A stretch of DNA of 22,526 nucleotides, taken from positions 1-22,526 of the forward strand of contig JAEETR010000054.1 of NCBI GenBank assembly GCA_016286595.1, given 5' to 3'. Positions within the stretch are counted from its first letter, which is position 1. The number at the start of each line of letters is the position of its first letter. A program made the position numbers and the translations under genes. The notes beneath the pieces are model-generated. The model saw only the letters and a list, made by a program, of their open reading frames with translations. It searched no databases and was not told where the DNA came from. Origin of the DNA: Oscillospiraceae bacterium (GTDB lineage: Bacteria > Bacillota > Clostridia > Oscillospirales > Oscillospiraceae). Of the stretch, positions 15,127 through 21,535 are shown piece after piece.

Positions 15127-15306
15127 ATGAGTTACTCGAAAAGCGATGAGGGCCGCCTTTGCAGCGTGGACTGCGCTGTGGCCGGCTGTCAGTACCACGG
15201 CGCCGACGACTGCTGTCACGCCGACTCCATCAGCGTGGAGTCCCGCGGCGCCATCAGAAAAGCGGAGACATTCTGCTCCACCTTCACGCCAAGAGCCGTG
15301 GAGTGA
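15127..15306 (+). CDS. DUF1540 small cysteine-rich protein
   Basis: A 59-residue protein and the only plus-strand gene in the window. Function is unknown. It shows the DUF1540 pattern of spaced cysteines: Cys12, Cys16, Cys21 followed by QYHG, Cys29/Cys30 followed by HADSISV, and a final ETFCSTF with Cys50, suggesting a metal-binding or disulfide-linked fold. The ATG at 15127 is preceded by AAAAAGGAG at ideal distance, and a strong intrinsic terminator starts 18 bases after the TGA, so this is a complete monocistronic gene. It is divergent from the metallophosphoesterase gene and convergent with thrC. DUF1540 proteins are common in spore-forming Firmicutes. The domain call rests on recognising the cysteine spacing by eye. 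Confidence 0.85.
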   Translation: MSYSKSDEGRLCSVDCAVAGCQYHGADDCCHADSISVESRGAIRKAETFCSTFTPRAVE

Positions 15307-15323
15307 GGCGGTCTTCGGATATG

Positions 15324-15359
15324 CGGGAGGGCTTTTCAGGCCCTCCCGTGTCTTTTTAT
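15324..15359 (+). terminator. Intrinsic terminator of DUF1540 gene
   Basis: A perfect 9-bp stem (CGGGAGGGC/GCCCTCCCG) with a 7-base loop is followed by TGTCTTTTTATT on the plus strand. The T run overlaps the thrC stop codon. Read on the minus strand, no U run follows the stem, so it would stop thrC transcripts poorly. Confidence 0.85.
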
Positions 15360-16828
15360 TTCAGAAATTCTCTGACCGTTTCGGGCATTTTCTCTTTTTC
15401 CACGGACCGGGTGAAGCGCACCGTCTTCTCCCCCAGCGTGCCCAGAGGGGCGGGGGCTTTCGTGCCGGTGACCTTTTCAAGCTGACCGAAAAGCTCCACG
15501 CCGTCGCCGTCGTGGTCGGCGCCCAGGGCCGTGAGCACGCTGCCGCAGAACTTGTAGGGGTTTGCGGTGGAGACGATGACGGACACGCCGCCGTTTCCCG
15601 TCCGCTTCCTGTAATCGTTCAGCACGCCGCAGCCCACGGCGGTATGGGTATCCACCAGCACGCCGTTTTTGAAATACTCTCTTATGACGGCCATGGTGCC
15701 CTCGTCGTCAAGGCATCCGGATACGAAGCGGGACTGGATCCCCTTCAGGACTCTGTCGGAGACGGTATATCTGCCGGTCTTTGAAAGCTCCGCCATATAT
15801 CCCGCCGTCTCAGCGTCGTCGGACATATGGAACAGCAGCCGCTCCAGATTGGAGGAGATGAGGATGTCCATGGACGGGGATATGGTGGTGTGGAAGGGGC
15901 GGTTGCGGTCGTACACGCCGGTGTTGATGAAGTCGGTGAGCACGTTGTTGGCGTTTGAGGCGCACACGAGGCGCTTCACGGGAAGGCCCATGCTCCCGGC
16001 GTAGAACCCGGCGAGGATGTCGCCGAAGTTGCCGGTGGGCACCACGAACTGTATCTGCTCGCCGTTTTTCACCGCTCCGCAGTTGATAAGATCGCAGTAG
16101 GCGGAGATATAGTACACTATCTGGGGCAGCAGGCGCCCCCAGTTGATGGAGTTGGCGGAGGACAGTATCCATCCTCTGTCGGAAAGCTCGGCGCCCAGCT
16201 GTCTGTCGCCGAAGATGGCCTTGACGCCGTTCTGCGCGTCGTCGAAATTGCCCTTGACGGCGCACACGCACACGTTTTCGCCGCTCTGGGTGGTCATCTG
16301 CAGCTTCTGCACCTTCGAAACGCCGTTCTCCGGGTAGAACACCATGATCTTCGTGCCCGCCACGTCCGCGAAGGCCTCCAGGGCCGCCTTGCCGGTGTCG
16401 CCGCTGGTGGCGGTGAGGATGCACACCTGCCGGGTCTCGCCGTTCTTCCTGAGGGCGGCGGTCATCAGGTACGGCAGCAGCTGCAGCGCCATGTCCTTGA
16501 AGGCGCAGGTGGGTCCGTGCCACAGCTCAAGCATATAGGTGCTGTCGTCTATCTTCACCGTGGGGGCCACGGCGGGGTGGTCGAAGGAGACATAGGCCTT
16601 AGTGACATAAAACGCCAGCTCCATTTCTGTGTAGTCGTCAAGGAACATTTTTAATACGGCTTCGGCTCTCGTCCGGTAGTCCATCCCGGCCAGCTCCCCA
16701 ATCGTCTCCGCCGTCAGCGTGGGCAGGGACTCGGGCACGTAAAGGCCGCCGTCGGCGGCGATGCCCCGCAGGATGGCCTGGGAGGCGGTGCAGATATTGT
16801 TTTTGTCTCTCGTGCTAATATACTTCAT
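15356..16828 (-). CDS. thrC: Threonine synthase
   Basis: PLP enzyme converting O-phospho-L-homoserine to threonine, the last step of threonine synthesis. The 490-residue protein is of the long (E. coli/yeast-like) class. The N-terminal YISTRDKN and the region AADGGLYVPESLP are typical. The PLP lysine is Lys111 in CAFKDMALQLLP, and the glycine-rich phosphate-binding region includes TATSGDTGKAALEAF. The ATG at 16828 has GGAGTGAAGAG upstream, and the gap to yraN is 17 bases, so it is part of the lepB-yraN unit. No thrB or hom is nearby, and no T-box or other leader precedes it. Confidence 0.96.
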   Translation of the reverse strand: MKYISTRDKNNICTASQAILRGIAADGGLYVPESLPTLTAETIGELAGMDYRTRAEAVLKMFLDDYTEMELAFYVTKAYVSFDHPAVAPTVKIDDSTYMLELWHGPTCAFKDMALQLLPYLMTAALRKNGETRQVCILTATSGDTGKAALEAFADVAGTKIMVFYPENGVSKVQKLQMTTQSGENVCVCAVKGNFDDAQNGVKAIFGDRQLGAELSDRGWILSSANSINWGRLLPQIVYYISAYCDLINCGAVKNGEQIQFVVPTGNFGDILAGFYAGSMGLPVKRLVCASNANNVLTDFINTGVYDRNRPFHTTISPSMDILISSNLERLLFHMSDDAETAGYMAELSKTGRYTVSDRVLKGIQSRFVSGCLDDEGTMAVIREYFKNGVLVDTHTAVGCGVLNDYRKRTGNGGVSVIVSTANPYKFCGSVLTALGADHDGDGVELFGQLEKVTGTKAPAPLGTLGEKTVRFTRSVEKEKMPETVREFLK

Positions 16829-16845
16829 ATCTCTTCACTCCGAAT

Positions 16846-17223
16846 CTAATTTGCGCCGTCATCGCCGAAGGCGTTGACGATGTGGTTTATGACCGGCTTT
16901 GCCGTATCGGTGCCCTCCGGGGCGTAGATCTCTATAACGTCGAAGCGGGGCTGTTTTCCCGTGTCGTTCTCCGCGAGCCACATGGACGCGGCGGAGATGA
17001 GTCTTCGGCGTTTGTTGGCGTCCACGAACTCCGCGGCCCGGGCGAATTCGTCGCTTTTGCGGAGCTTGACCTCCACGAATACCACGAACTTCCCCTTCTC
17101 GGCGATGACGTCTATCTCCCCGAAGCGGGTGGTGTAATTGAGGGCCGTTATGGAAAAGCGCTTCCTGCGCAGGTAATTCGCGGCCTGCTCCTCGCCCCAC
17201 TGGCCCAGCAGTCTTCTGTTCAA
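16846..17223 (-). CDS. yraN: YraN (UPF0102) nuclease-fold protein
   Basis: Small protein of 125 residues with a restriction-endonuclease-like fold; the cellular role is not settled. The core motif residues are visible: GEIDVIA (35-41, Asp38) and FVEVK (49-53, Glu51 and Lys53), matching the PD-(D/E)xK pattern; Glu11 in GEEQAANYL is the conserved N-terminal acid. Translation appears to start at TTG (17223), with GGGGAGACGAGGAT upstream, giving the expected N-terminus NRRLLGQWGEEQA. It lies 16 bases after rnhB, the normal neighbour in Firmicutes and Proteobacteria. Confidence 0.92.
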   Translation of the reverse strand: MNRRLLGQWGEEQAANYLRRKRFSITALNYTTRFGEIDVIAEKGKFVVFVEVKLRKSDEFARAAEFVDANKRRRLISAASMWLAENDTGKQPRFDVIEIYAPEGTDTAKPVINHIVNAFGDDGAN

Positions 17224-17239
17224 ATCCTCGTCTCCCCGC

Positions 17240-17857
17240 TCAGTGCATCTTCTTCAGAAACGTCTTTCTGTGGACGGGGCTGGGGCCGTACTGCCGCAGC
17301 TTTTCGTAATGGAGGGCGGTGCCGTACCCCTTGTGCTTGTCAAACCCGTACTGCGGGTACCGCTTTGCCAGCTCCTCCATATATCTGTCCCGCGTCACCT
17401 TGGCTATCACCGACGCGGCCGCCACGTTCTCGCTTCTGCCGTCGCCGCCCACGGCGGTGACGCTTTCATGCTCTATGCCCGAATCCCGGTTGCCGTCGAT
17501 GATGCATATATCGGGGGATATCCCCAGCTGCGATATGGCCCTGTTCATGGCAAGATACGTGGCGTTGAGGATATTGAGCTCGTCTATCTCCTCCGCGGAG
17601 GCGGAGGCCACGGCCCATGCCCGGGCCTTTTCGATTATCTCGCCGTAGAGCGCGTCCCGCTTTTTGGGCGTAAGCTTCTTCGAGTCGTCAAGGCCGTCTA
17701 TGACGAGGCCCCTCGGCAGTATCACCGCCGCCGCGTACACGCTGCCGGCAAGGGGGCCCCTGCCCGCCTCGTCCACGCCGCATACCGTTTGATATCCCTT
17801 GTCGTACAGGCCCTTTTCGATGGCCCACATATCCCGGGCGTCGTCAGTTTTCTTCAA
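17240..17857 (-). CDS. rnhB: Ribonuclease HII
   Basis: Cleaves RNA in RNA/DNA hybrids and removes single ribonucleotides from DNA. The 205 residues contain GVDEAGRGPLAG (27-38; Asp29, Glu30), IDGN (120-123; Asp121) and VTRDRYM (154-160; Asp157), the complete acidic active site. I chose the TTG at 17857, which has GGAGGCGGGAA at ideal spacing and overlaps the rbgA end by 14 bases. The first ATG in frame (17830) would cost nine residues and has no ribosome binding site. The GGAGG is part of a 14-base palindrome (17862-17875). Cytoplasmic. Confidence 0.95.
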   Translation of the reverse strand: MKKTDDARDMWAIEKGLYDKGYQTVCGVDEAGRGPLAGSVYAAAVILPRGLVIDGLDDSKKLTPKKRDALYGEIIEKARAWAVASASAEEIDELNILNATYLAMNRAISQLGISPDICIIDGNRDSGIEHESVTAVGGDGRSENVAAASVIAKVTRDRYMEELAKRYPQYGFDKHKGYGTALHYEKLRQYGPSPVHRKTFLKKMH

Positions 17858-18722
17858 TTCCCGCCTCCGGAGGCGTCTCCAGCGTCACTCGGCCCAGCTT
17901 TCCCTCGCGGAACTCGTCGAGGAGGATGCGCGCCATCCTCTCCGTGTCCAGCTCGCCGCCCCGCAGGAGAAATCCCCTGGCCCTGGCGGCGGCCATGAGC
18001 ATGTCGTACCCGGTATCGCCGTCACCGGGGGCCGCCTTGTAGCGCTCCCGTATTCTGTCGGCGTAACCCGCGTTTTTCAGCCGCTCAAGGAGATGGCAGG
18101 CCAGGGCCTCCACGTCGAGTATATCGTCCTTGACGGCGCCGGTAAAGGCCAGGTTCTCCCCCACGGCGGGGTCGTCGAACTTCGGCCAGAGGATGCCCGG
18201 CGTGTCCATGAATTCTATGCCGTTGCCCAGGCTTATCCACTGACGGCCACGGGTCACGCCCGGGCGGTCGCTGGTCTCGGCGGCCTTTCTGCGGGCCACA
18301 CGGTTTATAAACGAGGATTTGCCCACGTTGGGTATGCCCACCACCATGAGCCGCACCGGTCTGCCGGACTGTCCCTTCTCGGCGTTGGCCTGAAGCTTGT
18401 CCTTCAGAAGGGTCCCCACGGCGGCGGCCAGGGCGTTGGTGCCCCTGCCGCTTTTGGAGTCCGTCTCCATCACGGCGGCTCCGCCGGCCCTGAAGCAGGC
18501 CGCCCAGCGGCGTGTCATGTCCGCGTCGGCCTGATCCACCCTGTTGAGAACGATGAGGCGCGGCTTCGACCCCGCCAGCTCGTCCAGGTCCGGGTTGCGG
18601 CTGGAGGCGGGTATCCGGGCGTCCACCACCTCGCACACCGCGTCCACCATTTTAAGATTGTCGGAGATCATTCTCCGGGCCTTTGCCATGTGCCCGGGGA
18701 ACCAGTTTATATCCATTGCCAT
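17844..18722 (-). CDS. rbgA: Ribosome biogenesis GTPase RbgA/YlqF
   Basis: Circularly permuted GTPase required for late 50S assembly in Firmicutes. From the ATG at 18722 it has 292 residues, beginning MAMDINWFPGHMAKA, the typical YlqF opening. The motif order is permuted: G4 NRVD (60-63), G1 GIPNVGKSS (129-137), G2 in RPGVTRG and G3 DTPG (173-176). The G4 position usually reads NKxD; the Lys-to-Arg change is noted separately. The frame is open to 18860, but the extra residues lie within the NUDIX gene and are unlike the family. A second ATG at 18716 is possible; AGG upstream slightly favours 18722. Linked to lepB, rplS and rnhB as usual. Confidence 0.95.
   Translation of the reverse strand: MAMDINWFPGHMAKARRMISDNLKMVDAVCEVVDARIPASSRNPDLDELAGSKPRLIVLNRVDQADADMTRRWAACFRAGGAAVMETDSKSGRGTNALAAAVGTLLKDKLQANAEKGQSGRPVRLMVVGIPNVGKSSFINRVARRKAAETSDRPGVTRGRQWISLGNGIEFMDTPGILWPKFDDPAVGENLAFTGAVKDDILDVEALACHLLERLKNAGYADRIRERYKAAPGDGDTGYDMLMAAARARGFLLRGGELDTERMARILLDEFREGKLGRVTLETPPEAGIEEN
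17862..17875 (-). repeat. Palindrome over rnhB ribosome binding site
   Basis: CGCCTCCGGAGGCG is a perfect 14-base palindrome within the 3' end of rbgA. It contains the GGAGG used by rnhB. A hairpin here would hide this site unless ribosomes finishing rbgA open it. Confidence 0.4.
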
Positions 18723-18748
18723 AGCCGTAATACCTGTTTCCGGTCCCG

Positions 18749-19270
18749 TCAGCCGATATTCTTCTCCAGAAGTTCGAGGACCAGCCGACGGTAATCCTCT
18801 TTGTACTGCACGAAATCGTCCGAATAGAAAAGCTCCCTGAATTCCGGAAGGGTCAGCCATCTGACAGCCGCAACCTCCTCCGGCTGGAGGACGAACTCCT
18901 CCTCCGGCACGTCAAGCCGCAGAAGATATATCTGGGCCAGCTCCCAGGCGCCGTCGTGGATATACTGCCCAGCGAACTCGTAATCGCCGGGGTCTGTCTT
19001 CACTCCCAGCTCCTCGTACGTCTCCCGCACGGCGCCCTGAAGGGGCGTCTCCCCGGCGCGGACGTGGCCGGCGCTGGGCATATCCCATTTATCGGGCAGG
19101 TTTTTCTTGCAGTGAGCCCGAAGCTGCACGAGGACGCGGCCGTCCGGACTGATTATCCATATCCAGGCGGGCTTGTGGTAAAAACCGGGGTCCGGAGCGT
19201 GACACTCGGATTTGGGCCGGGTGCCCAGATATTCCCCCCGGCGAGTAAATACGTCGAATATCTCTTCCAT
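18749..19270 (-). CDS. NUDIX hydrolase
   Basis: Hydrolase of nucleoside diphosphate-linked compounds; substrate unknown. The 173-residue protein has an intact Nudix box at 68-90: G68, E74, REx at 82-84, EE at 86-87 and GV at 89-90. The N-terminal half (EIFDVFTRRGEYLGTRPKSECH, then WIWIISPDGRVLVQLRA) resembles the IPP-isomerase-like Nudix group (YfcD type), so an isopentenyl diphosphate isomerase-like or housecleaning role is possible. The Idi active-site features were not confirmed. The ATG at 19270 uses AAGGTGG that overlaps the lepB stop codon region. It sits between lepB and rbgA, genes that are usually adjacent. Confidence 0.92.
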   Translation of the reverse strand: MEEIFDVFTRRGEYLGTRPKSECHAPDPGFYHKPAWIWIISPDGRVLVQLRAHCKKNLPDKWDMPSAGHVRAGETPLQGAVRETYEELGVKTDPGDYEFAGQYIHDGAWELAQIYLLRLDVPEEEFVLQPEEVAAVRWLTLPEFRELFYSDDFVQYKEDYRRLVLELLEKNIG

Positions 19271-19279
19271 CAGCCCACC

Positions 19280-19912
19280 TTATTTCAGCTTATAGGGGTT
19301 TCCTATGCGGGAAAAGTCCATGGCCACGGCCCCGTCCCTGCCGGGGTACGTGCTCTCCCCTTTTCCGGGCGCGAGTATCCACAGCACCTTTCCGATGACG
19401 CACCTCTCGTCCACGAAACCCACGAGACGGCTGCGGCTGTCGGTGGACGCGTTGCGGTTGTCTCCCATGAGGAAAACGCACCCCTCCGGCACGGTGACCT
19501 CTCCGGTGAAGTCCTCCCTCACCCTGACGGGGGCGTTGACGTAGGGCTCGTCAAGGGCGACGCCGTCAACGTACACGACGCCGGCGCTGAAATCGATATC
19601 GACCCTCTGTCCGCCGGTGGCTACGACTCGCTTGACCAGGGGCTCGTCTCCGAAAGTCTCTGTCTGCACCACCACTATGTCCCCCTGCTTCGGCGTATAG
19701 AACAGCTTCGACGTGAGGACGCGGTCGCCGTTTCGCAGCGTGGGGTACATGGATGAGCCCACCACGCCCACGACGCGCAGCACGAACATGAAGCACAGTA
19801 TGCCCGCTACCAGCGCCGTGACTATGCACTGCACCCAGTCATAGACCTCCAGACGGGCCTGCGCCGTCTTATCCGCCGATTCTTCCGCGGCGGTGATCTG
19901 CCTTTCTTCCAT
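19280..19912 (-). CDS. lepB: Signal peptidase I
   Basis: Membrane-bound serine protease (S26) that removes signal peptides from exported proteins. The 210-residue protein has one N-terminal membrane helix (about 27-50). The catalytic serine is Ser54 in SSMYPTLRNGD, and the general-base lysine is Lys94 in PLVKRVVATGG. The C-terminal motif GDNRNASTDSR is present. Lacking a second membrane helix, it is the small Gram-positive SipS type. The ATG at 19912 is preceded by AAAGGGA. A promoter region with two overlapping -10 candidates lies at 19949-19978, after the rplS terminator, so lepB starts the lepB-NUDIX-rbgA-rnhB-yraN-thrC unit. Confidence 0.96.
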   Translation of the reverse strand: MEERQITAAEESADKTAQARLEVYDWVQCIVTALVAGILCFMFVLRVVGVVGSSMYPTLRNGDRVLTSKLFYTPKQGDIVVVQTETFGDEPLVKRVVATGGQRVDIDFSAGVVYVDGVALDEPYVNAPVRVREDFTGEVTVPEGCVFLMGDNRNASTDSRSRLVGFVDERCVIGKVLWILAPGKGESTYPGRDGAVAMDFSRIGNPYKLK

Positions 19913-19948
19913 CTCAGTTCCCTTTCCGGAAAGTGATTACAGTATACG

Positions 19949-19978
19949 ATAATACCATTATACACAAAAAATCGCCAA
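19949..19978 (-). promoter_or_regulatory. Candidate sigma-A promoter of lepB operon
   Basis: On the minus strand, TTGGCG (19978-19973) lies 18 bases before TATTAT (19954-19949). A perfect TATAAT (19962-19957) also exists, but its -35 is poor. The two -10 candidates form the arms of the dyad ATAAT-GGT-ATTAT (19949-19961). The 127-base gap holds nothing else except the rplS terminator. Confidence 0.5.
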
Positions 19979-19992
19979 AAGAAAGTGGCTGA

Positions 19993-20025
19993 TAAAAAAA
20001 GAACCCACCGGACGGACCGGTGGGT
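19993..20025 (-). terminator. Intrinsic terminator of rplS
   Basis: A perfect 9-bp stem (ACCCACCGG/CCGGTGGGT) with a 5-base loop is followed on the minus strand by TCTTTTTTTAT. A T run also exists on the other side, so it could work in both directions. It ends rplS transcription ahead of lepB. Confidence 0.9.
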
Positions 20026-20039
20026 CTTCTTTTTTCGCG

Positions 20040-20381
20040 TTATATGCGCTCCTTGACCTTGGCACGCTTGCCGACTCTGCCGCGCAGGTAGTAGAGCTTG
20101 GCCCTTCTGACCTTACCGCGTCTGACGGTCTCGATGGAGACGATGGTGGGGGAATGAATGGGGAAAACCTTCTCACAGCCGACGTTGTAGGAAATACGTC
20201 TGACGGTGATGGACTCATTTATCCCGCCGTGCTTCTTCGCGATGAGAGTGCCCTCAAAAGCCTGAGTTCTCTCTCTGTTGCCTTCCTTTACGCGTACAGT
20301 GACCCGGACGGTATCGCCGATGTTGAGAGTCGGGATCTCCGGCTTCATGTACTGCTGGCTGAGAACATTGACAAGATCCAT
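20040..20381 (-). CDS. rplS: 50S ribosomal protein L19
   Basis: Large-subunit protein at the 30S/50S interface. The 113 residues match L19 along their length: the N-terminal IPTLNIGDTVRVTVRVKEG, the middle RTQAFEGTLIAKKHGGINE and ESITVRRISYNVGCEKVFPIHSP, and the basic C-terminus VRRGKVRRAKLYYLRGRVGKRAKVKERI. The ATG at 20381 has AGGAG nine bases upstream. It is transcribed alone from a strong promoter (20476-20504), with a leader of about 88 nt that may be an autoregulatory L19 leader and a strong terminator at its end. Confidence 0.97.
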   Translation of the reverse strand: MDLVNVLSQQYMKPEIPTLNIGDTVRVTVRVKEGNRERTQAFEGTLIAKKHGGINESITVRRISYNVGCEKVFPIHSPTIVSIETVRRGKVRRAKLYYLRGRVGKRAKVKERI

Positions 20382-20469
20382 AGTTATAATCTCCTTCAGA
20401 TAGGACGTTCTTATCGTTCAGCTACGACAGCGGACCGCCCGATAGCAAAGGACGTGCCTTTGCGCAAGC
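20382..20469 (-). ncRNA. Structured 5' leader of rplS (candidate L19 leader)
   Basis: The predicted mRNA begins near 20469 and has an 88-nt leader. It can form a perfect 7-bp hairpin GCAAAGG-CACGU-CCUUUGC (20463-20445), immediately followed by a helix UAUCG/CGAUA (20444-20440 with 20416-20412) that closes a 23-nt loop. The strand UCCUUU of the first hairpin could instead pair with GAAGGA of the ribosome binding site. L19 leaders are known in Firmicutes (Rfam RF00556). A match to that model has not been tested. Confidence 0.5.
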
Positions 20470-20470
20470 C

Positions 20471-20490
20471 CGGTTATGATACCATAACCG
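20471..20490. repeat. Inverted repeat over the rplS -10 box
   Basis: CGGTTATG and CATAACCG are perfect 8-base arms around ATAC, and they cover the whole -10 element TATCAT and part of the spacer. The position suits an operator, but no regulator is known. Confidence 0.4.
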
Positions 20491-20504
20491 ACGCAGGATT
20501 GCAA
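20476..20504 (-). promoter_or_regulatory. Sigma-A promoter of rplS
   Basis: On the minus strand, TTGCAA (20504-20499) and TATCAT (20481-20476) are exactly 17 bases apart, with A-rich sequence upstream of the -35 that could act as an UP element. The predicted start is near 20469. Confidence 0.75.
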
Positions 20505-20539
20505 GTATTTTTTTGCTTTTTTCGGCGTTTTTTTGAGAA

Positions 20540-20558
20540 AAACCCGTTATCTGGGCTT
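20540..20558 (-). terminator. Possible weak terminator at pfkA end
   Basis: AAGCCC and GGGUUU can pair over 6 bp (one G-U) around a 7-base loop that includes the pfkA stop codon, followed by UUCUC. The stem is short, so the call is weak. Confidence 0.3.
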
Positions 20559-21521
20559 CAGCACGTCCAGAATGGCCAGGGCCTGCTCGTCCAGGAAGCG
20601 GCGCTGGAGGATGGACTCGTCCAGCTCCACGTCGGTGTACTCCCTGCCGTCGAAGCAGATGACGTGGCCGTAGACGCCGTCGTGCAGCAGTTTCACGGCG
20701 CGAACGCCCATCTCGCTGGCTATGATGCGGTCCCTGAGCAGAGGGCTGCCGCCCCGCTGCACGTGGCCCAGCACGGTGACTCTGGCCTCGACGCCGGTCT
20801 CCTGCTCGATGCGGGAGGCGACCTCCTGGGAGGAGGCGGCGCCCTCGGCAACGATGATGTTGAAATTGGTGCGGCCGTGGAGCCGTCCGTCCTTGATGTT
20901 GTTGATTATCTCGTCGAAATCGACTTCCTTCTCGGGCACGAGGATGGCGGTGGCGCCGGCGGCGATGCCCACGTTGAGGGCAATATGGCCGGAGGTACGG
21001 CCCATGACCTCCACCACGCTGCACCGCTCGTGGGACTGCATGGTGTCGCGGATCTTGTCCACGCACTCGATGGCCACGTTGCAGGCGGTGTCGAAGCCGA
21101 TGGTGTAGTCGGTGTAGGATATATCGTTGTCGATGGTGGCGGGGATGCCCACGACCTTGCATCCCAGCTTCTTCAGCTCGAGGCAGCCCCGGAAGGTGCC
21201 GTCGCCGCCGATGGCCACGAGGCCGTCGATGCCGTTGTACTTCATGGTGTCCATGGCTCTCTGGCGGCCGGCCTCGGTGAGGAACTCGTTGCAGCGGGCC
21301 GTGTAGAGCATTGTGCCGCCCCGGGAGGACATGGCGCTCACGTCAAGGCTGTTGAGCGGGCGGAAGTCGCCGGTGATGAGGCCCTGATAGCCGCGTCTGA
21401 CGCCAACGCACTCCATTCCGTAGTACGCCGAGGCTCTCACGACGGCTCTGATGGCCGCGTTCATGCCGGGGGCGTCGCCGCCGGAGGTAAGAACGGCGAT
21501 CCTGTTCATATTGTCTGCCAT
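20547..21521 (-). CDS. pfkA: 6-phosphofructokinase
   Basis: Glycolytic kinase converting fructose 6-phosphate to the 1,6-bisphosphate. The 324-residue length equals the bacterial ATP-dependent PfkA. Visible motifs are the nucleotide loop LTSGGDAPGMNAAIR (11-25), GGDGT (105-109), the catalytic PATIDND (127-133; Asp131) and MGRTSGH (173-179). GGDGT rather than GGDD and the absence of lysine in the PxTIDND position argue for ATP, not pyrophosphate, as donor. The ATG at 21521 has AAAGGAG that overlaps the stop of the DUF2344 gene, so it is co-transcribed with the radical SAM pair. Confidence 0.96.
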   Translation of the reverse strand: MADNMNRIAVLTSGGDAPGMNAAIRAVVRASAYYGMECVGVRRGYQGLITGDFRPLNSLDVSAMSSRGGTMLYTARCNEFLTEAGRQRAMDTMKYNGIDGLVAIGGDGTFRGCLELKKLGCKVVGIPATIDNDISYTDYTIGFDTACNVAIECVDKIRDTMQSHERCSVVEVMGRTSGHIALNVGIAAGATAILVPEKEVDFDEIINNIKDGRLHGRTNFNIIVAEGAASSQEVASRIEQETGVEARVTVLGHVQRGGSPLLRDRIIASEMGVRAVKLLHDGVYGHVICFDGREYTDVELDESILQRRFLDEQALAILDVLKPR

Positions 21522-21535
21522 ATTAATCTGCTCCT

